Part shown: positions 1-11,085 of the stretch, piece by piece | Layout of the letters: each line of letters opens with the position of its first letter | Position numbering within the stretch: position 1 is the stretch's first letter | Source of the DNA: Paguma larvata | Lineage: Eukaryota > Chordata > Mammalia > Carnivora > Viverridae | NCBI GenBank assembly: GCA_030068075.1 | Contig: CM057828.1 | Coordinates: 109,598,699-109,662,698, forward strand | Reading direction: 5' to 3' | DNA length: 64,000 nucleotides | Translations under genes and position numbers: made by a program | Notes under the pieces: generated by a model | Database searches by the model: none | Told to the model about the DNA's origin: nothing | Seen by the model: only the letters and a program-made list of their open reading frames with translations

Positions 1-333
1 ACACCCCATTTTGTAAAGGGGTTGAACAGTTGATTCCTGAAGCAACCACAATGGGTTTGAATTCATAATCCACAGGTTCAGTTTTAATTTGGTTTATAGA
101 AAGTTGCTCTTGAAGGGGTTTATTCTCTATCTTTTGCCGTATCTGTGGTCGTGTGGGACTGCCTGGTGATGCCGAAAGAGATGGTGAGGAACACTGAGAT
201 GTCTTGAGTCCTGTTCTTGGTCGCCCATTCACAGGCATCAAGCTGATACATTTCTTGCTGCTTATGTGTGAGCTATAGGAACCAGAATGGGAAAAACGTT
301 TCTTGCAGTTTGGGCATTCATATGGCTTCTCTC
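1..333 (-). CDS. ZEB1: ZEB1 exon 7, 5' part (runs off left edge)
   Basis: Start of the large internal exon of ZEB1, a DNA-binding transcriptional repressor of E-box (CACCTG-type) promoters that drives epithelial-mesenchymal transition. The acceptor is gtttag at 339-334 and the exon starts at 333 with two bases completing a glycine codon. Translation is open throughout. It begins [19 protein letters not shown], which finishes the linker and supplies the fourth N-terminal finger, of C2HC type with the last ligand in SSKKC. A Ser/Pro-rich stretch ([19 protein letters not shown]) follows, then [10 protein letters not shown], where IKTEP has the form of a sumoylation motif (psi-K-x-E). The frame is still open at base 1. 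In the family this exon goes on to encode the CtBP-binding motifs and the homeodomain-like region; none of that is visible here. Confidence 0.97.
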
Positions 334-616
334 CTAAACAAAATAAATTATATTCACTGAATTATTACACATACATTTTTATGTGTCCACATTTTCCTTT
401 AAACAAACAGTATCAATTTAAAAAGAAGTTACCGTGGATCTTGTTATACAATTTTATTGAGAATCATCATTTGAAGTTCAAAACTGACATAAATGCTATG
501 AAGAGTAATAAAACCTTAGTCTGAAGTACATGCGCTAACCAGTAAGGGAATCTTCGCAGCCTATGTATATAATATTTCTGCTAACCTTTAAACCTTCAAC
601 TAATTCTAAATAATTA
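334..616. other. ZEB1 intron 6, no recognised element
   Basis: AT-rich intronic sequence next to exon 7. I see the polypyrimidine-poor acceptor region and no repeat or RNA gene. Confidence 0.6.
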
Positions 617-948
617 CAGCTGTCCCTTCAACAACATGGAATTGAACTGCATAGGTTGACTTACACATGGAAGGTTCTCAATAAATACAATACAGTACTG
701 TAAATGTATTTTCCTTATGACTTTGTTAACAATGTTTTCTTTTCTCAGCTTACTTTATTCTAAGAATACAGTATATGATACATATATAAAATAGGTGTTA
801 ATTGACTACTTATGTTATTGGTAAGGCTTGTGGTCAGGAGTAGGCTATTAGTCATCAAGTTTTTGGGAAGTCAAAAGTTGAATGTGGATTTCTGACCGGA
901 CGGGGCGTCAGCACCCATAACCCCTGCAATGTTCAAGGGTAAAATGTA
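617..948 (-). mobile_element. Tigger-like DNA transposon remnant (MITE)
   Basis: The left end cagctgtcccttcaacaaca and the right end atgttcaagggt are inverted copies of each other (imperfect). The interior includes 'cttactttattctaagaata' and 'ggcttgtggtcaggagtagg', which I know from non-autonomous TcMar-Tigger-type elements of mammals. A TA flanks the left end. No transposase is encoded. Exact subfamily and right boundary are uncertain. Confidence 0.65.
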
Positions 949-1032
949 CATCTACTCTTTCAAATGATCTTTGTTACCCTATTTCATCTACCTGTGCTAT
1001 CTTCTCTATTTCACTATACTTAACCAGCTGTA

Positions 1033-1189
1033 GGAGAAATTAGAAGAAAGAAAAGTTAAGTGAAATCTCCCAAAAGACTTTTCTTTCTTCTAATTTCTCC
1101 AATTTATATAGTCAAGAATAGATATTGGTACTTAAGTAAGTGAAATCTCCCAAAAGACTTAAGTACCAATATCTATTCTTGACTGTATA
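1033..1189. repeat. Two adjacent perfect hairpins with the same loop
   Basis: Hairpin 1 has 24-nt arms at 1033-1056 and 1077-1100, perfectly complementary. Hairpin 2 has 27-nt arms at 1111-1137 and 1157-1183, also perfect, with a further TATA pairing (1107-1110 with 1186-1189) across a 2-nt bulge. The loops (1058-1076 and 1138-1156) are the same 19 bases, aagtgaaatctcccaaaag; with the following actt the direct repeat is 23 nt, 80 bp apart. Both switch points lie at actt/aagt, and CTTAAG at 1131-1136 is itself a palindrome. Confidence 0.95.
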
Positions 1190-1226
1190 AATCATATGAA
1201 TATCTACCCTTCCCATATCCACAAGG

Positions 1227-1275
1227 TTTTAAGTTTTCCTTGAAAAGATTTTCTCAATGGGAAGAAAACTTAAAA
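1227..1275. repeat. Small imperfect inverted repeat
   Basis: ttttaagttttcc at 1227-1239 pairs with agaaaacttaaaa at 1263-1275 with one mismatch, over a loop of about 23 nt. It lies shortly after the double hairpin. Short AT-rich hairpins arise by chance fairly often. Confidence 0.6.
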
Positions 1276-2396
1276 TATGAGGTATTGCTATGAGCCATGG
1301 CTTAGTAAACTGGGAGGTATGTACTCCTGAAGATATGAGGCAGTGTTCCAATGGGCACGCAAAGCTTTCTTACAGTTTCAATTTTAGTGACAGTAGTTAC
1401 AGTAATTGAAAACATTTTAATATTAAAACACAGATTATACTATGGAGACTAATAAAACATTTGTGTGAATTGTTAGGCAAATAACCACAATGTCCAAGAA
1501 GCACCTTGCTTGTACAGGCCTTTGTTGCTTCCCTAGACCTTCAGGGGTACAAGGCATTTATTCCTCTTGGCTGTTACGGATACTTTGGTAGAAACATTTG
1601 AAAAGCATGGAGCCAAATGGAACATTTTCATACAAACCTAATTTTTACTTTAATTTTAATTTATAGTTCATTCATTTATAATTTATAGTTTTCAGGCTGT
1701 GAGTCTCAATAAGGTGGGAACCTGAGTCTTCTGTGCCATTTATCTCTTGAAACTGTTGAAGTGTAGGTCACAAAAATGCTCACTAAACCTTTCATAGATG
1801 AATGAATGGCTAATTGCATGATTATGAAAGACAGTGATGCTAATTTATCTTAGTATCAAAATAAAGCTCTTTCTCTCCTCTGTTCTTTTTAAGAATTAAA
1901 ATGGAAGCTGTGGGAAAGTCGGTGTAAACTCTTCTAATAATGTAATTTCAGTGCAAAGTTTTTAAAAAGCGAGTTATATTTTCTCAAAGTATAATTACTT
2001 GAAGAAGACTCGGATATTAGAACTGGAAGCGATCTAAGATGCCCTCTTGCTCAGTAAAAGAGTTCATTTTATACCCTTGCAATAAAAAATTCATTTTATA
2101 TCATCCTTGACTTTGGCTAGCCTCCTGCTTCAGTTCCTTTATTAAAAGAAAGTTATTACCTGCTGGACAGATCTATGGAACATGGTCTAGTCTGGTTCTG
2201 CTGAGGATCATGAATTTGGGTTCAAAACTTGGCTTTGTCACTTACTATTCTCTTCTTTCCAAACTTCAGTGTTTTGGTATGTAAATAAATGTAGATATAT
2301 CTTCATTAGATCGTTACAGCAGTTATATGTCATAATATAACAAAACTTTTTCTGTGGTTGCAATACATGTTAGTGATTCTTTTAAAAAGTAATTCT
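1276..2396. other. ZEB1 intron 6, no recognised element
   Basis: About 1.1 kb of AT-rich intron without a repeat family or open frame that I recognise. Confidence 0.5.
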
Positions 2397-2606
2397 GGGG
2401 AGCGTGGGTGGCTTAGTCAGTTAAGTGTCTGACTTCAGCTCAGGTCATGATCTTGTGGTACGTGAGCTCAAGCCCCGCATTGGGCTCTGTACTGACAGCT
2501 CAGAGCCTGGAAGCCTGCTTCACATTCTGTGTCTCCCTCTTTCTCTGCCCCTCCCCAGCTCTCTCTATCTCTCTCTCTCTCAAAAATAAATAAACATTAA
2601 AAAAAG
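2397..2606 (+). mobile_element. Felid CAN-SINE, antisense to ZEB1
   Basis: tRNA-derived head (agcgtgggtggcttagtcag), 'tgacagctcagagcctgg' body, CT-rich stretch and AATAAATAAAC tail. A perfect 9-bp target duplication, agtaattct, sits at 2388-2396 and 2607-2615. Confidence 0.93.
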
Positions 2607-2744
2607 AGTAATTCTACTGAGAGCTAGGTTGAGTACTAAGCCAGAGTTCTCTTGTTATAACAATACCTACTCTCCTACCCTAGTCCACCCTCTGATGCCA
2701 CACAGAATAAGTCTAACTTTTTTTTTCTGAAACCTAGACTTTCA

Positions 2745-3010
2745 AAGTGATAATGGACTGTCATCTGCATCTTTAGACTTCCCTCGTGTGGATTAAATAT
2801 ATCCAGATCCTTCAAAGACTCCTTGTAGGTCATGGATTTTAGAACCCTTACCTACTTGTTAAGTTTAAGTCATCTCTAAGAAATTCTCCAGTTCATCAAT
2901 ATCTTTCCAAAGGGATGCCTGAAATATGATTCGATACTCAAAATGCATTGGGTGAATTTCCAGTGGGGTGAAACAAGGGATGTGTTTTAGTAGATCTCTA
3001 TTTTAACATT
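2745..3010 (-). mobile_element. Ancient CR1/L3-like LINE remnant
   Basis: Reads 'ccagatccttcaaagactcc', 'ttctccagttcatcaatatc', 'gaaatatgattcgatactca', which match the order of blocks in amniote CR1/L3 consensus read in reverse (encoding the conserved 'rPHLEYcvQ' region). Heavily mutated, so family and limits are tentative. Confidence 0.5.
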
Positions 3011-3140
3011 TTAAATTATTGGATAACATTTTTAGATGAGCTATATGCTTGTTCTCTTGCTGGAGACACTCAAAAAATAAGAATCCATAATATAGATTAT
3101 TTTTATCTTCACAAATAGCCTTATGGCTATTGCCTTATGC

Positions 3141-3400
3141 GTTGGTGGCTAAGGCAACGACGTTGGGAGTCAGGATACCTTCACTGGGGCTCTGGCTTTG
3201 CCATGGAGAGGCTGAGTGACTTTGGATAGGTTAATTAAGCTCTATGAACCTCCATTTTCTCATCAATAAAAGGGAAGAAGTAATAGCATCTATCTCATAA
3301 GGCTATGGTGAGGACTATATGAGCTTACATACACAAATAACTAGAATGTGGCTGCAAATAGTTAAGTATCCAATAAATGCTAGTTATCATTATTATTGTT
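3141..3400 (+). mobile_element. MIR SINE
   Basis: Diverged but nearly complete MIR: 'gggagtcaggatacc', 'ctgagtgactttggataggt', 'cctccattttctcatcaata', 'ataaggctatggtgaggac', ending in 'aataaatgctagttatcatt'. Confidence 0.85.
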
Positions 3401-6400
3401 GGGAGTTACCTGATATTTTATCATTGCCAGAAAGTGCAGAACAACTGTTGTAAAGCCAAATCCACTATGTTTGTTGGAAAACCTCTTGTTTCTAACTTCC
3501 TAGCTTTATGGTTTATAGCTAGAGTATATCACCTAATTAATCTGTCCAGCAACCCTGGACAGGTTAAACCCTGGAGGTGGCATCAGGAAGTTGTGCTGTA
3601 AAAAGTCAGATGTCCTATGAATACTGATTTCTTTTCTGTAATGGTGGAAGTGGGTGTTTGGTTGCATCTGATGTAAAAATTTTCCAGGCTAAAGGTCCTA
3701 CGGCTATCGAACAAACCTAACTTATTTTCTGGGGAGGATCCTAGCCTGGGAGCAGGAGCTCTTTTGTGTCACCTCTGAGTGGAGGTGGACCGGCTCCTCA
3801 TCGGAGCTCAGCTCCCACACGTGGAGTTCAGATGATGGGGAAAACTTTCACGTGAGTCTGCACAGGCCTCATTTTCATGGTATCAGAAGATAGCAACAAT
3901 TCCGGTAGTTTTAGGGAGTATGATTTGAAGACCCCGATTCAAAATGCAGCTGAGGACAAAATTATGGAGGCTTCTTTAAGGCTATGAAGCTCATCCATTA
4001 CTAAATACTCTAAACAGTGCTTTCAAAACTATCTGTGGTAAAGGACCTTTTTTTTTCTTTCATTTTTTTCATTTTAAATTTCCAATCTTAAGATTGATAT
4101 TGTATAAAATATAATAAAATTGTCACAGTATTTTCTTTGTACAATAGTTTCTGAATGCTTGCTCTCAATTTCTGTGTATGTCTTTGCAAGAACGAAGACA
4201 CAAAAAGTCACAAAAAGTTTACAGATTGGTACCAGTCCTGGGTGGACACTGAGCAGCCCTGCTCGGTCATCTCCTCTTGGAATAAACCAGACCGTCAGAG
4301 CGCTGGACCCTTGGATTGTGTCCGAGTGGCTACCTTGGAGAAATGCTTTTCCTGAACTGCATTTTGGTGAAATATCACTGGTTTCCTAGTGGATAATTTT
4401 GTTTTAAAAAGAAAACCTTATCAAATTCTCTGCTGTCTTATTTTGAGGATATTTGGGGAAAGGATATAAAATGTATTTTGCTCTTTCCCCTTTACGATTC
4501 TCCAAGGAACGCTTTCTCTACGGACTGAGTAGCAAGAAGAGTGATGCTTTTTCTAGTGACTGATTCATTTTACTTATGGACTGTCTGGGTCTTGATTCGG
4601 GACGTAGTTTTCTTATTTCTAAACCTTAGAGTCTGCTCATGTGCATGGCATTTCAGCATGTGCATGGCATTTCATGGTATTCGTTTGGTTTCATGTTTAC
4701 TTCATGCCTGTGTTACTTTCTTAACTTTACTGTCCTAATGTATTTTTAAATTAAAATTCCCTGCTGTACTAAAGGCATGCAAGCCTCGTATGAAGTAACT
4801 TGAAGAGCAGGACAGATATAAATACAGGAGGCAGAGTACGGGGGGTGCACTGTGATCCACGATGTGGCCTAGATTGTCACCAGCTCCTTCAGCTGCCGCA
4901 GCAGCAGTGTACTGCTAACAAGCTTACAGAAAGCTCTCGACCATCCGAACTTCTAAAATTATTCTGTTGGTATTACAGACAGTAGCTCCCCACTTTCTAC
5001 TTGACCATGACTGCCTTTTGAATGTCAATACAGAATTGTGTGATTATATATCAACTTCCTGTTTCTAGCCCTGCATTTTAATCTTTGGTGCAATCGATCA
5101 GTGCTTCCCAATTCTATATCATCTGCGGGTTGACGAACCCTCCTATACAAGTGCAATAGGACCGACCATGCGATATTCACTTTGTACATGACTCACACTC
5201 TAAATTTTATTTTTTCCTTCCTTTACCCCCGATCTCAACATTTAAGAAAACTCTCCTGAGTTAGCTAGATCTCTATCAACAACTTCAAATCATCTGTGGT
5301 AAGAAAATAATAGGTCATTAAAATCGTATTATTGATGAAAAATTTTCAACAGCCCACGAGCTTCTCTACGAAATAGGATCTTGTGGCAGACTGCAAAAGG
5401 CCACCTTTACTTTCCAGAAGTATTAAAGTGTGATAATAAATAAATGTCTTTGCAACAATCTTGGTTTCAACAAAAGTGGTAACTTTAATAGTATTTAGCT
5501 GTAATACGGTAAAATTTCTAGAAATGTAGTTCCAAAATAAAATAGAGATATCACCAATCACCCCTCACAAGGCCACCCACTGTACTTTTTCTGTAGGATG
5601 TTTGTAAGACGTGAATGTACATACGATAATTTTCACGAAGAAGTAAGCAGTGTGCAGACAATCATAATTTCTCATTAATTAGAAAATGGTTCTTTTTCAC
5701 TGAAACTATTTAAATCTAAAATAATACATCAAAATCGATCAGGAGATGAACAGATTTCATAGTGCCATGTGGGTTGCTACCAAGTTTTCTTTACAGCTTT
5801 TGTTGAAGTAGAGCCTCTAAAGAAATGCCAATACAGTTCTTTGTAAGTTTCTAAAACAGACATATTTTTATCATGTAGTATCATTTTATAAGTAACAATT
5901 TAGAAAGTGATCTGGAATAGAAAGGTGAAATGATACGCGAACACATTTTTCTTTTAAATTCTCAGTGCTGCCTCGTCTGGCGGGCTCCACATCGCCCTGC
6001 ACGCCATTTTCTATCTGGAGTTTCCATTTCTACTTCTCTCATGTAAAGAATGTCTTCATCTTACTTTCTTGTGCAAATTGTGACTTGTGTATATATCTTT
6101 TGTCCTTCCCTAGTTAACTGTGCAAAAGAGGCAATGAAATTAACATCCATTGGAAACCTAAAGGAGGCTGTTCTTCTCATTAAAACATGCCATATTCTGA
6201 TTAGGAAATTTGGAGCATGTCATATTATATTAGCTTAATGTGCTTCAGTTAAAGATTAAGACTCCAATAATGTCACTTAGAAATAGAAAATTTCTCCAGA
6301 TAAGGCTTTATCCTAAAAGAAAAAGCAAGAAGTTTCTGATCATGTGTGTAGACCGCATGTTATGATAGATTTATTTATTTCCACATATGCTATGATATTC

Positions 6401-6428
6401 AACATGTAGAAAGAAAACAAATATTTAC
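3401..6428. other. Repeat-poor part of ZEB1 intron 6
   Basis: Three kb without any repeat I recognise, unusual for this window. Two patches are richer in G+C than their surroundings (about 3720-3880 and 4210-4350), and some CpG-containing unique sequence lies around 5050-5700. Short open frames here have no recognisable domain. I treat it as possible conserved non-coding sequence, not as a gene. Confidence 0.4.
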
Positions 6429-6534
6429 CACTGTGGATTCTTAAGTGCTCTTTTAGATGATGTTTGTATTTGAAAGCTTTTCCACATTCAGTGCACTTGA
6501 ACTTACGATTACCCCCAGACTGTGTCACATGTCT
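6429..6534 (-). CDS. ZEB1: ZEB1 exon 6 (third zinc finger)
   Basis: 106-bp exon. The acceptor is ttacag at 6540-6535 behind a T-rich tract, and the donor GTAAAT begins at 6428. It starts in phase 0 with [12 protein letters not shown] and contains the C2H2 finger [21 protein letters not shown] with both Cys and both His ligands intact. It ends one base into the glycine codon that exon 7 completes. In ZEB proteins this finger belongs to the N-terminal DNA-binding cluster, which pairs with a C-terminal cluster to bind bipartite E-boxes. Length and phase agree with the neighbouring exons, so this is a functional exon and not a retrocopy. Confidence 0.97.
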
Positions 6535-7094
6535 CTGTAAGAAAGAATTGATATTTTAATTATAAAGCAAAAAAGCTTTGGACATAAAAGAACAGCCAAT
6601 CTGCCCAAAGTATTATTTTGGTGAATTCTGCTTCTCAAAGGCCTCGAACTGAGGCAGTCACAAAAATCTAACACTGGGAATATTACCAAACAAAGGGCGA
6701 TGATGGGAACAGAATTCTGACATGGAGAAAAAGCTCCACTTGCTCATTTAGAGTAAGTATTAGAATCATACTTTATTGAGAGTAATACAGTATTTAGCAC
6801 AAATAAGATTTGTGCTAGAAACCAGAGATTATCTTTTCTGCAGGTCAAGCTTTTTCAAGTAGTTCATCTTAGATGCCTGATATTTCCAAAATGTACCTTA
6901 ATCTGATAATTTAAAAATACTTCCATCTTTTCATCCAAATATGGATTATTATAGTAGCTTTCTGTTTGGCTTATCAAATTCCCACTTTTATATATTTCAA
7001 ATCTATTCTGCACTCTTAGATTATTTTCCAGGTCCCATTACTTTATTTATTTACTTTTATTTATCAATCATTAAATTTATTTATTATTAAATTA
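6535..7094. other. ZEB1 intron 5, no recognised element
   Basis: AT-rich intron between exon 6 and a LINE-1 tail. Nothing else seen. Confidence 0.5.
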
Positions 7095-7430
7095 AAAAAA
7101 GTTTTTCAGTGAAGTATGGCTGACACACAATGTTACGTTAGTTTCAGCACACAGTGCAGTGATTCAACAACTCCATGTGTTGTGCTGTGCGCACGAGAGT
7201 CCACCATCTGTCACCATACAACACTATTACAATACCACTGACTATATTCTCTATGCTGTACCTTTCGTCCCCATGCCTTGTTCATTCCATACTGAAAGTC
7301 TGTGTCTCCCACTCCCCTTCACCCATTTTGCCCATCCCCCACCCTCCCCTTTGGCAACCACCAGTCTGTTCCCTGTGTTTGAGTCTGTTTCTGTTTGTTT
7401 TGTTCGTTAATCATACAAAAGTACTGCTTG
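7095..7430 (-). mobile_element. Old LINE-1 3' end
   Basis: Reverse complement of a LINE-1M 3' region: 'gtatggctgacacacaatgt', 'ccaccatctgtcaccataca', 'attctctatgctgtaccttt', 'cccttcacccattttgccca', then 'ctttggcaaccaccagtctg'. 5' truncated. Confidence 0.85.
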
Positions 7431-7439
7431 AATTGAGTT

Positions 7440-7790
7440 GTATCATAAACCTCACAAACCACAAATTGCTCATAAACCTCCAAAGGCTCCCCGTTAACAC
7501 CTGAATATAGATTCTGAGTCTGTACATTCCAAGTTTATGGCTCTTGAGTTTCCAGGCTTATTCTTCACCGGCTCTCTAGAAGAAGGTCATTCCTCAGTCA
7601 CTTAGTGAGTCTTGGTGTTGGCATATATACTGCTCTTCTCTATCTCCTTGCTTTGGTTTATACTATTCCTTATTTCTTGGCTATATTTCCCCACAATTAG
7701 GACTATTAAGATTCTACCCATACTTCAAAGACTTGACTCCAGTACTACTTGCTTCACGCTCACCCTCGCTAAAATCTCCCTTCTTTTGTT
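7440..7790 (+). mobile_element. L2 LINE fragment
   Basis: Contains the L2-like blocks 'ctccaaaggctccccgttaa' and 'attctacccatacttcaaag' in the usual order, at low identity. It lacks a 3' end and is followed by a second, longer L2 copy. Confidence 0.5.
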
Positions 7791-7869
7791 TTTCATACAA
7801 AGGAAGGAAGGAAAGAGAATAAGTACTTACTAGGTATCAGGCCCTACTTCATCCAAACCTATGGCTTAA

Positions 7870-8922
7870 GTACCAAGCATATGGTGACAACTCCCAACAG
7901 TATTCTCTCTAGACCTCTTACCCATAACTCCAGACTCTCACAGCCAACTGAGTCCTTCATATTGCCAGTTGGAAAGCGATGGGCATGTAAAGCTTTACAT
8001 GATTAACGCTGAACCCTTAATTTCTCTTCTGAGAATCAGCTCCTCGTCTGGTGTTTCTTGTCTTTGTAAACGATGCCCTCATTTATTTGATCATTGCTTA
8101 GGCTCTGAACTTAGGAGTAATCCTTGATTCTTATCTTTCTTTTACATTTTACACCTTTACTCAATCCATCAGCAGGCCATCTGAATACACTCTGAATCTA
8201 ACATTCATCATTATGTCATGTCTGTCACTACCAGTGAGTTCAAAGCCACCACCACCTTCAGCCTGGATTATAGCAATAGCCTCCAAATAGTCTCCTGGCT
8301 TGTAAATGATCTCTCTGCTTTCATTCTTGTCTCTCTTGATCTACTCTCCACCCAAGAATCACTGTTCCCTTAAAAATAAAAAAATAAAGATAAAACTCAG
8401 TATCCTTCAAAGGCCTCCCTGTCACACTGTAGAATAAAATCAAAAGGTTCTATCATGGCCTATAGAAGGGGATACATCATCTGGCCCCTAATGCCTCCCT
8501 GGTCTCACCTACCTTTCTTGAGAACCTTTTATTCACACTGGCCTCCTTGCTGTCCTTTGGTGGTGCTGGGCAGGCTTCTGCCTCGAGGCCTTTTTATGTC
8601 TCCCTTTGTTCCCTTTGACTGGAACACCCTCCCCCCAATCTTTCCACGACTAGCTCTATCCTTTCATTCGGGTCTTAGTTCAGATGTCCTAGTCCCAGAA
8701 AGTCCTCCCTATCCTTACAAAAGTAGCAACTTTCTTCACTTTTTATTCTCTTACTCTATTTTTCTTCATACTATCTGTCCTTATATTTTATATCACCTAC
8801 TAATATTCGCTCCCTATTGTCAGGATCTTTGCTTGTCTTATTCACTATTGTGTCTTTAACACACAGAACAGGGCCTGACAAGTGACAGAAACACAAATAT
8901 GCATCTAATGAATAAATTAACA
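7870..8922 (+). mobile_element. L2 LINE, about 1 kb of the 3' region
   Basis: Long L2 fragment: 'ggattatagcaatagcctcc', 'ccttcaaaggcctccctgtc', 'cactggcctccttgctgtcc', 'gactggaacaccctcccccc', 'ggtcttagttcagatgtcct', 'cacagaacagggcctgacaa' and the 'atgaataaatta' end. It belongs to the untranslated 3' half of L2; open frames across it are not genes. Confidence 0.8.
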
Positions 8923-9104
8923 AGACATGGAAATTCTTATCTTTAAGTCATGGCATGATTTTCAAAGGCAGCAAGATAGATATTCTACTCAGGTTTGCTG
9001 CCCCGTAACCTAAATTGTTTCCAGGACATCTGGGTAATATTTCCTCACGTACTGGTCCCTGTAATAATCACACCTCTTTTCTGACCTTTGTCTGACCACG
9101 TGCT

Positions 9105-9660
9105 TCATCTACAAAGCCCGCTACCTTTGCATCCATCAGAAAAATCACCACAAAACTGGCTTTCATGTTCAGTAGAGATACCATGACTTGCTTCAATAAT
9201 GGTATCTCTTGCTTTCACCATTAGTTCTACCTGTGCTTTTGATATAAGAAACTTTTCTTTGACAAGGGCCCTTGGTATAGAGAGGGTTATAGGGTCGCCA
9301 TTTGCAGTTTGGCTCTGCTCCCCAAACGTCACATGAAGAGGCTCTGTTCCCAAGGCTTGTCTGTGAGGACTCTCGGATGGAAAAGGCACCCTTCCGCACT
9401 GTCCCTGATAAGACCTGCATAGGGACAGATGTAGACAGCTGGTCTTTGTCTTCAGTAGTTCCTTCTCTGTATCAATTTCCTCCTTCTTTTGGTATTCTCC
9501 TCAATTTCAAGTGTTCCTTCACAGACTTAACCATTAACCTAACTAAGGAAAGCTTGATCCTACACTTCCTGATTGACATCCTCTCCCCCTTATCTTATGA
9601 TTTTGTGAGCATTATTGCCAAAGTCCTGAGAAGACAGGTTGATTCTCGATGATTCTGTTT
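9105..9660 (-). other. Unidentified open frame, possible old retrocopy
   Basis: On the minus strand one frame stays open for about 100 codons (9105-9420) and a second overlapping frame is open just upstream. The sequence is less AT-rich than its surroundings and lies within intron 5. The peptide (for example NGDPITLSIPRALVKEK, then KAQVELMVKARDTIIEAS) is not one I recognise. No poly-A tail or target duplication is visible. A frame-shifted processed pseudogene is possible; a chance open frame in an old repeat is as likely. Confidence 0.25.
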
Positions 9661-10605
9661 CTGCTATAATTTTTTTTTGTTCAGTTTAGCTATCATCTTA
9701 GAAAGGGTCTAATTTGTTCTCTATGAGGTATATGACTTCTATTACGTACATACAGAGGGAAGAGTTCTCATGCATTCAGGTTTATAGATATTCATAATCC
9801 TTTGACATAAGAAACTGGACATGAGGCCCAACTAAAACACAAACCCTTCAAATATCCTGTGCAGCTGAATAATTGGATTTTTACAGTCAGAATTATGTTG
9901 ATATTAATTTGATTATTTAGAGTTGACACTTATCACGATCTTATAAAAGAAAGATAAGTGGCCAAAGTTTCTTAGCCTTTAATCCTTATGTATAGAGCTA
10001 ACAGTTCAAATGTAATTTATGGAACAGTCTTGGTTAACACATGAAAAATTGAGGCAAAGCAACACAGAAGTAGAAGAAATCATATGAAAATTGAGTTTTC
10101 AGAATGAAAATGGTTAGAATCTAAACTTTAGATTCTTAGAGGAAGCAACTTGCCTTATTAAACAGAACACAATAACTTACACTGAGAATAAGTTTTACCA
10201 GAAAACTGTTTTTATTATTATTTGCTTTCCTTTCTAATTTGGCCAGTACTTAGTCATATGGTTTATGAAACCCAATATTTATTTTTCCTACACTGAAAAT
10301 TTTAGTAGCATTTTGAAATCTAGTTCAAAACTTAAGGGAGGTATTTGTTACGGTATAAGCAAAATAATTAAATTGAGATGCAAGGGATCTTATCTAAAAA
10401 AGAGAAAAAACTTAGTTACCTCTAAAATAACATTTATATGCGTTTTGTAACTCTTTGTAACTCAGAAATGACGAGATAATTCAAATAATCTCTTTAATTT
10501 TTGTAAGGCTGCCAACAAGACACTGTCTAGTGCATTCCTTTAAGTATATCGGAACCATTGCCTTCTGTGGAGGGTTGAGAGTGAATTCTCAGTCATTTCA
10601 CTTAC
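9661..10605. other. ZEB1 intron 5, no recognised element
   Basis: AT-rich intron next to the donor of exon 5. Nothing recognised. Confidence 0.5.
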
Positions 10606-10808
10606 TTGATCTCTTCCTGATTTATGTGACGTCATGTGACGTTCAAGTTGGGTTCTGTATGCAAAGGTGTAACTGCACAGGGAGCAACTAAAGTTATCTT
10701 CATTCTTTTCATGGCGATATTTAATGTGTTCTTTCAGAGAGGTAAAGCGTTTATAGCCTCTATCGCAATATGGGCAGGTGAGTAACTGGGAAAATGCATC
10801 TGGTGTTC
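10606..10808 (-). CDS. ZEB1: ZEB1 exon 5 (zinc fingers 1 and 2)
   Basis: 203-bp exon. The acceptor is ttttacag at 10816-10809 and the donor GTAAGT starts at 10605. Two bases complete the glycine codon begun by exon 4; then comes [20 protein letters not shown] and onward. Finger 1 has Cys ligands in CPYC and His ligands in KEHIKYRH (C-x2-C with an H-x4-H end). Finger 2 is [21 protein letters not shown] (H-x3-H). The exon ends in phase 0 after SGRDQ. The first methionine downstream of exon 1 lies here (RHMTSH), so transcripts that skip exon 1 would need another upstream start to keep the acidic N-terminus. Confidence 0.97.
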
Positions 10809-10884
10809 CTGTAAAAGAAAGATCGTATATTTTGAATTTAAAATATTCAGAAAATATTACCAAAGCTACAACTGAGTCTCTCTG

Positions 10885-11085
10885 CTCCGTGCCAGATACC
10901 ATGCTACTCACTTCATATTTGATCCCTGATACAAGGATACTCATCTCTATTTAATAAAAGAGAAAACTAGAGGCTCAGAAAGGTAAAATAACTTAAAAGT
11001 CACAAGGCCAGTAAATGATAAAGTCAGGATTCAAACATGCGCTGTCCAACTTCAAAGTCCCGTATCTTTTTACTAACCCATAAAT
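10885..11085 (-). mobile_element. MIR SINE remnant
   Basis: Reverse-strand MIR: 'gtgccagataccatgctact', 'agaggctcagaaaggtaaaa', 'gtcacaaggccagtaaatga', 'gtcaggattcaaacatgcgc'. Confidence 0.75.

Noticed and set aside
2397..2470. tRNA gene at SINE heads (this and the other SINEs)
   Set aside because: The tRNA-like part is the head of CAN-SINEs; no complete cloverleaf, and repeated many times with target duplications.
8455..8859. 134-codon open frame
   Set aside because: It is forward text of the L2 LINE 3' region, which does not code.
9105..9389. Additional ZEB1 exon
   Set aside because: The open frame on the gene strand is not flanked by splice sites that keep phase with exons 5 and 6, which already join perfectly to each other.
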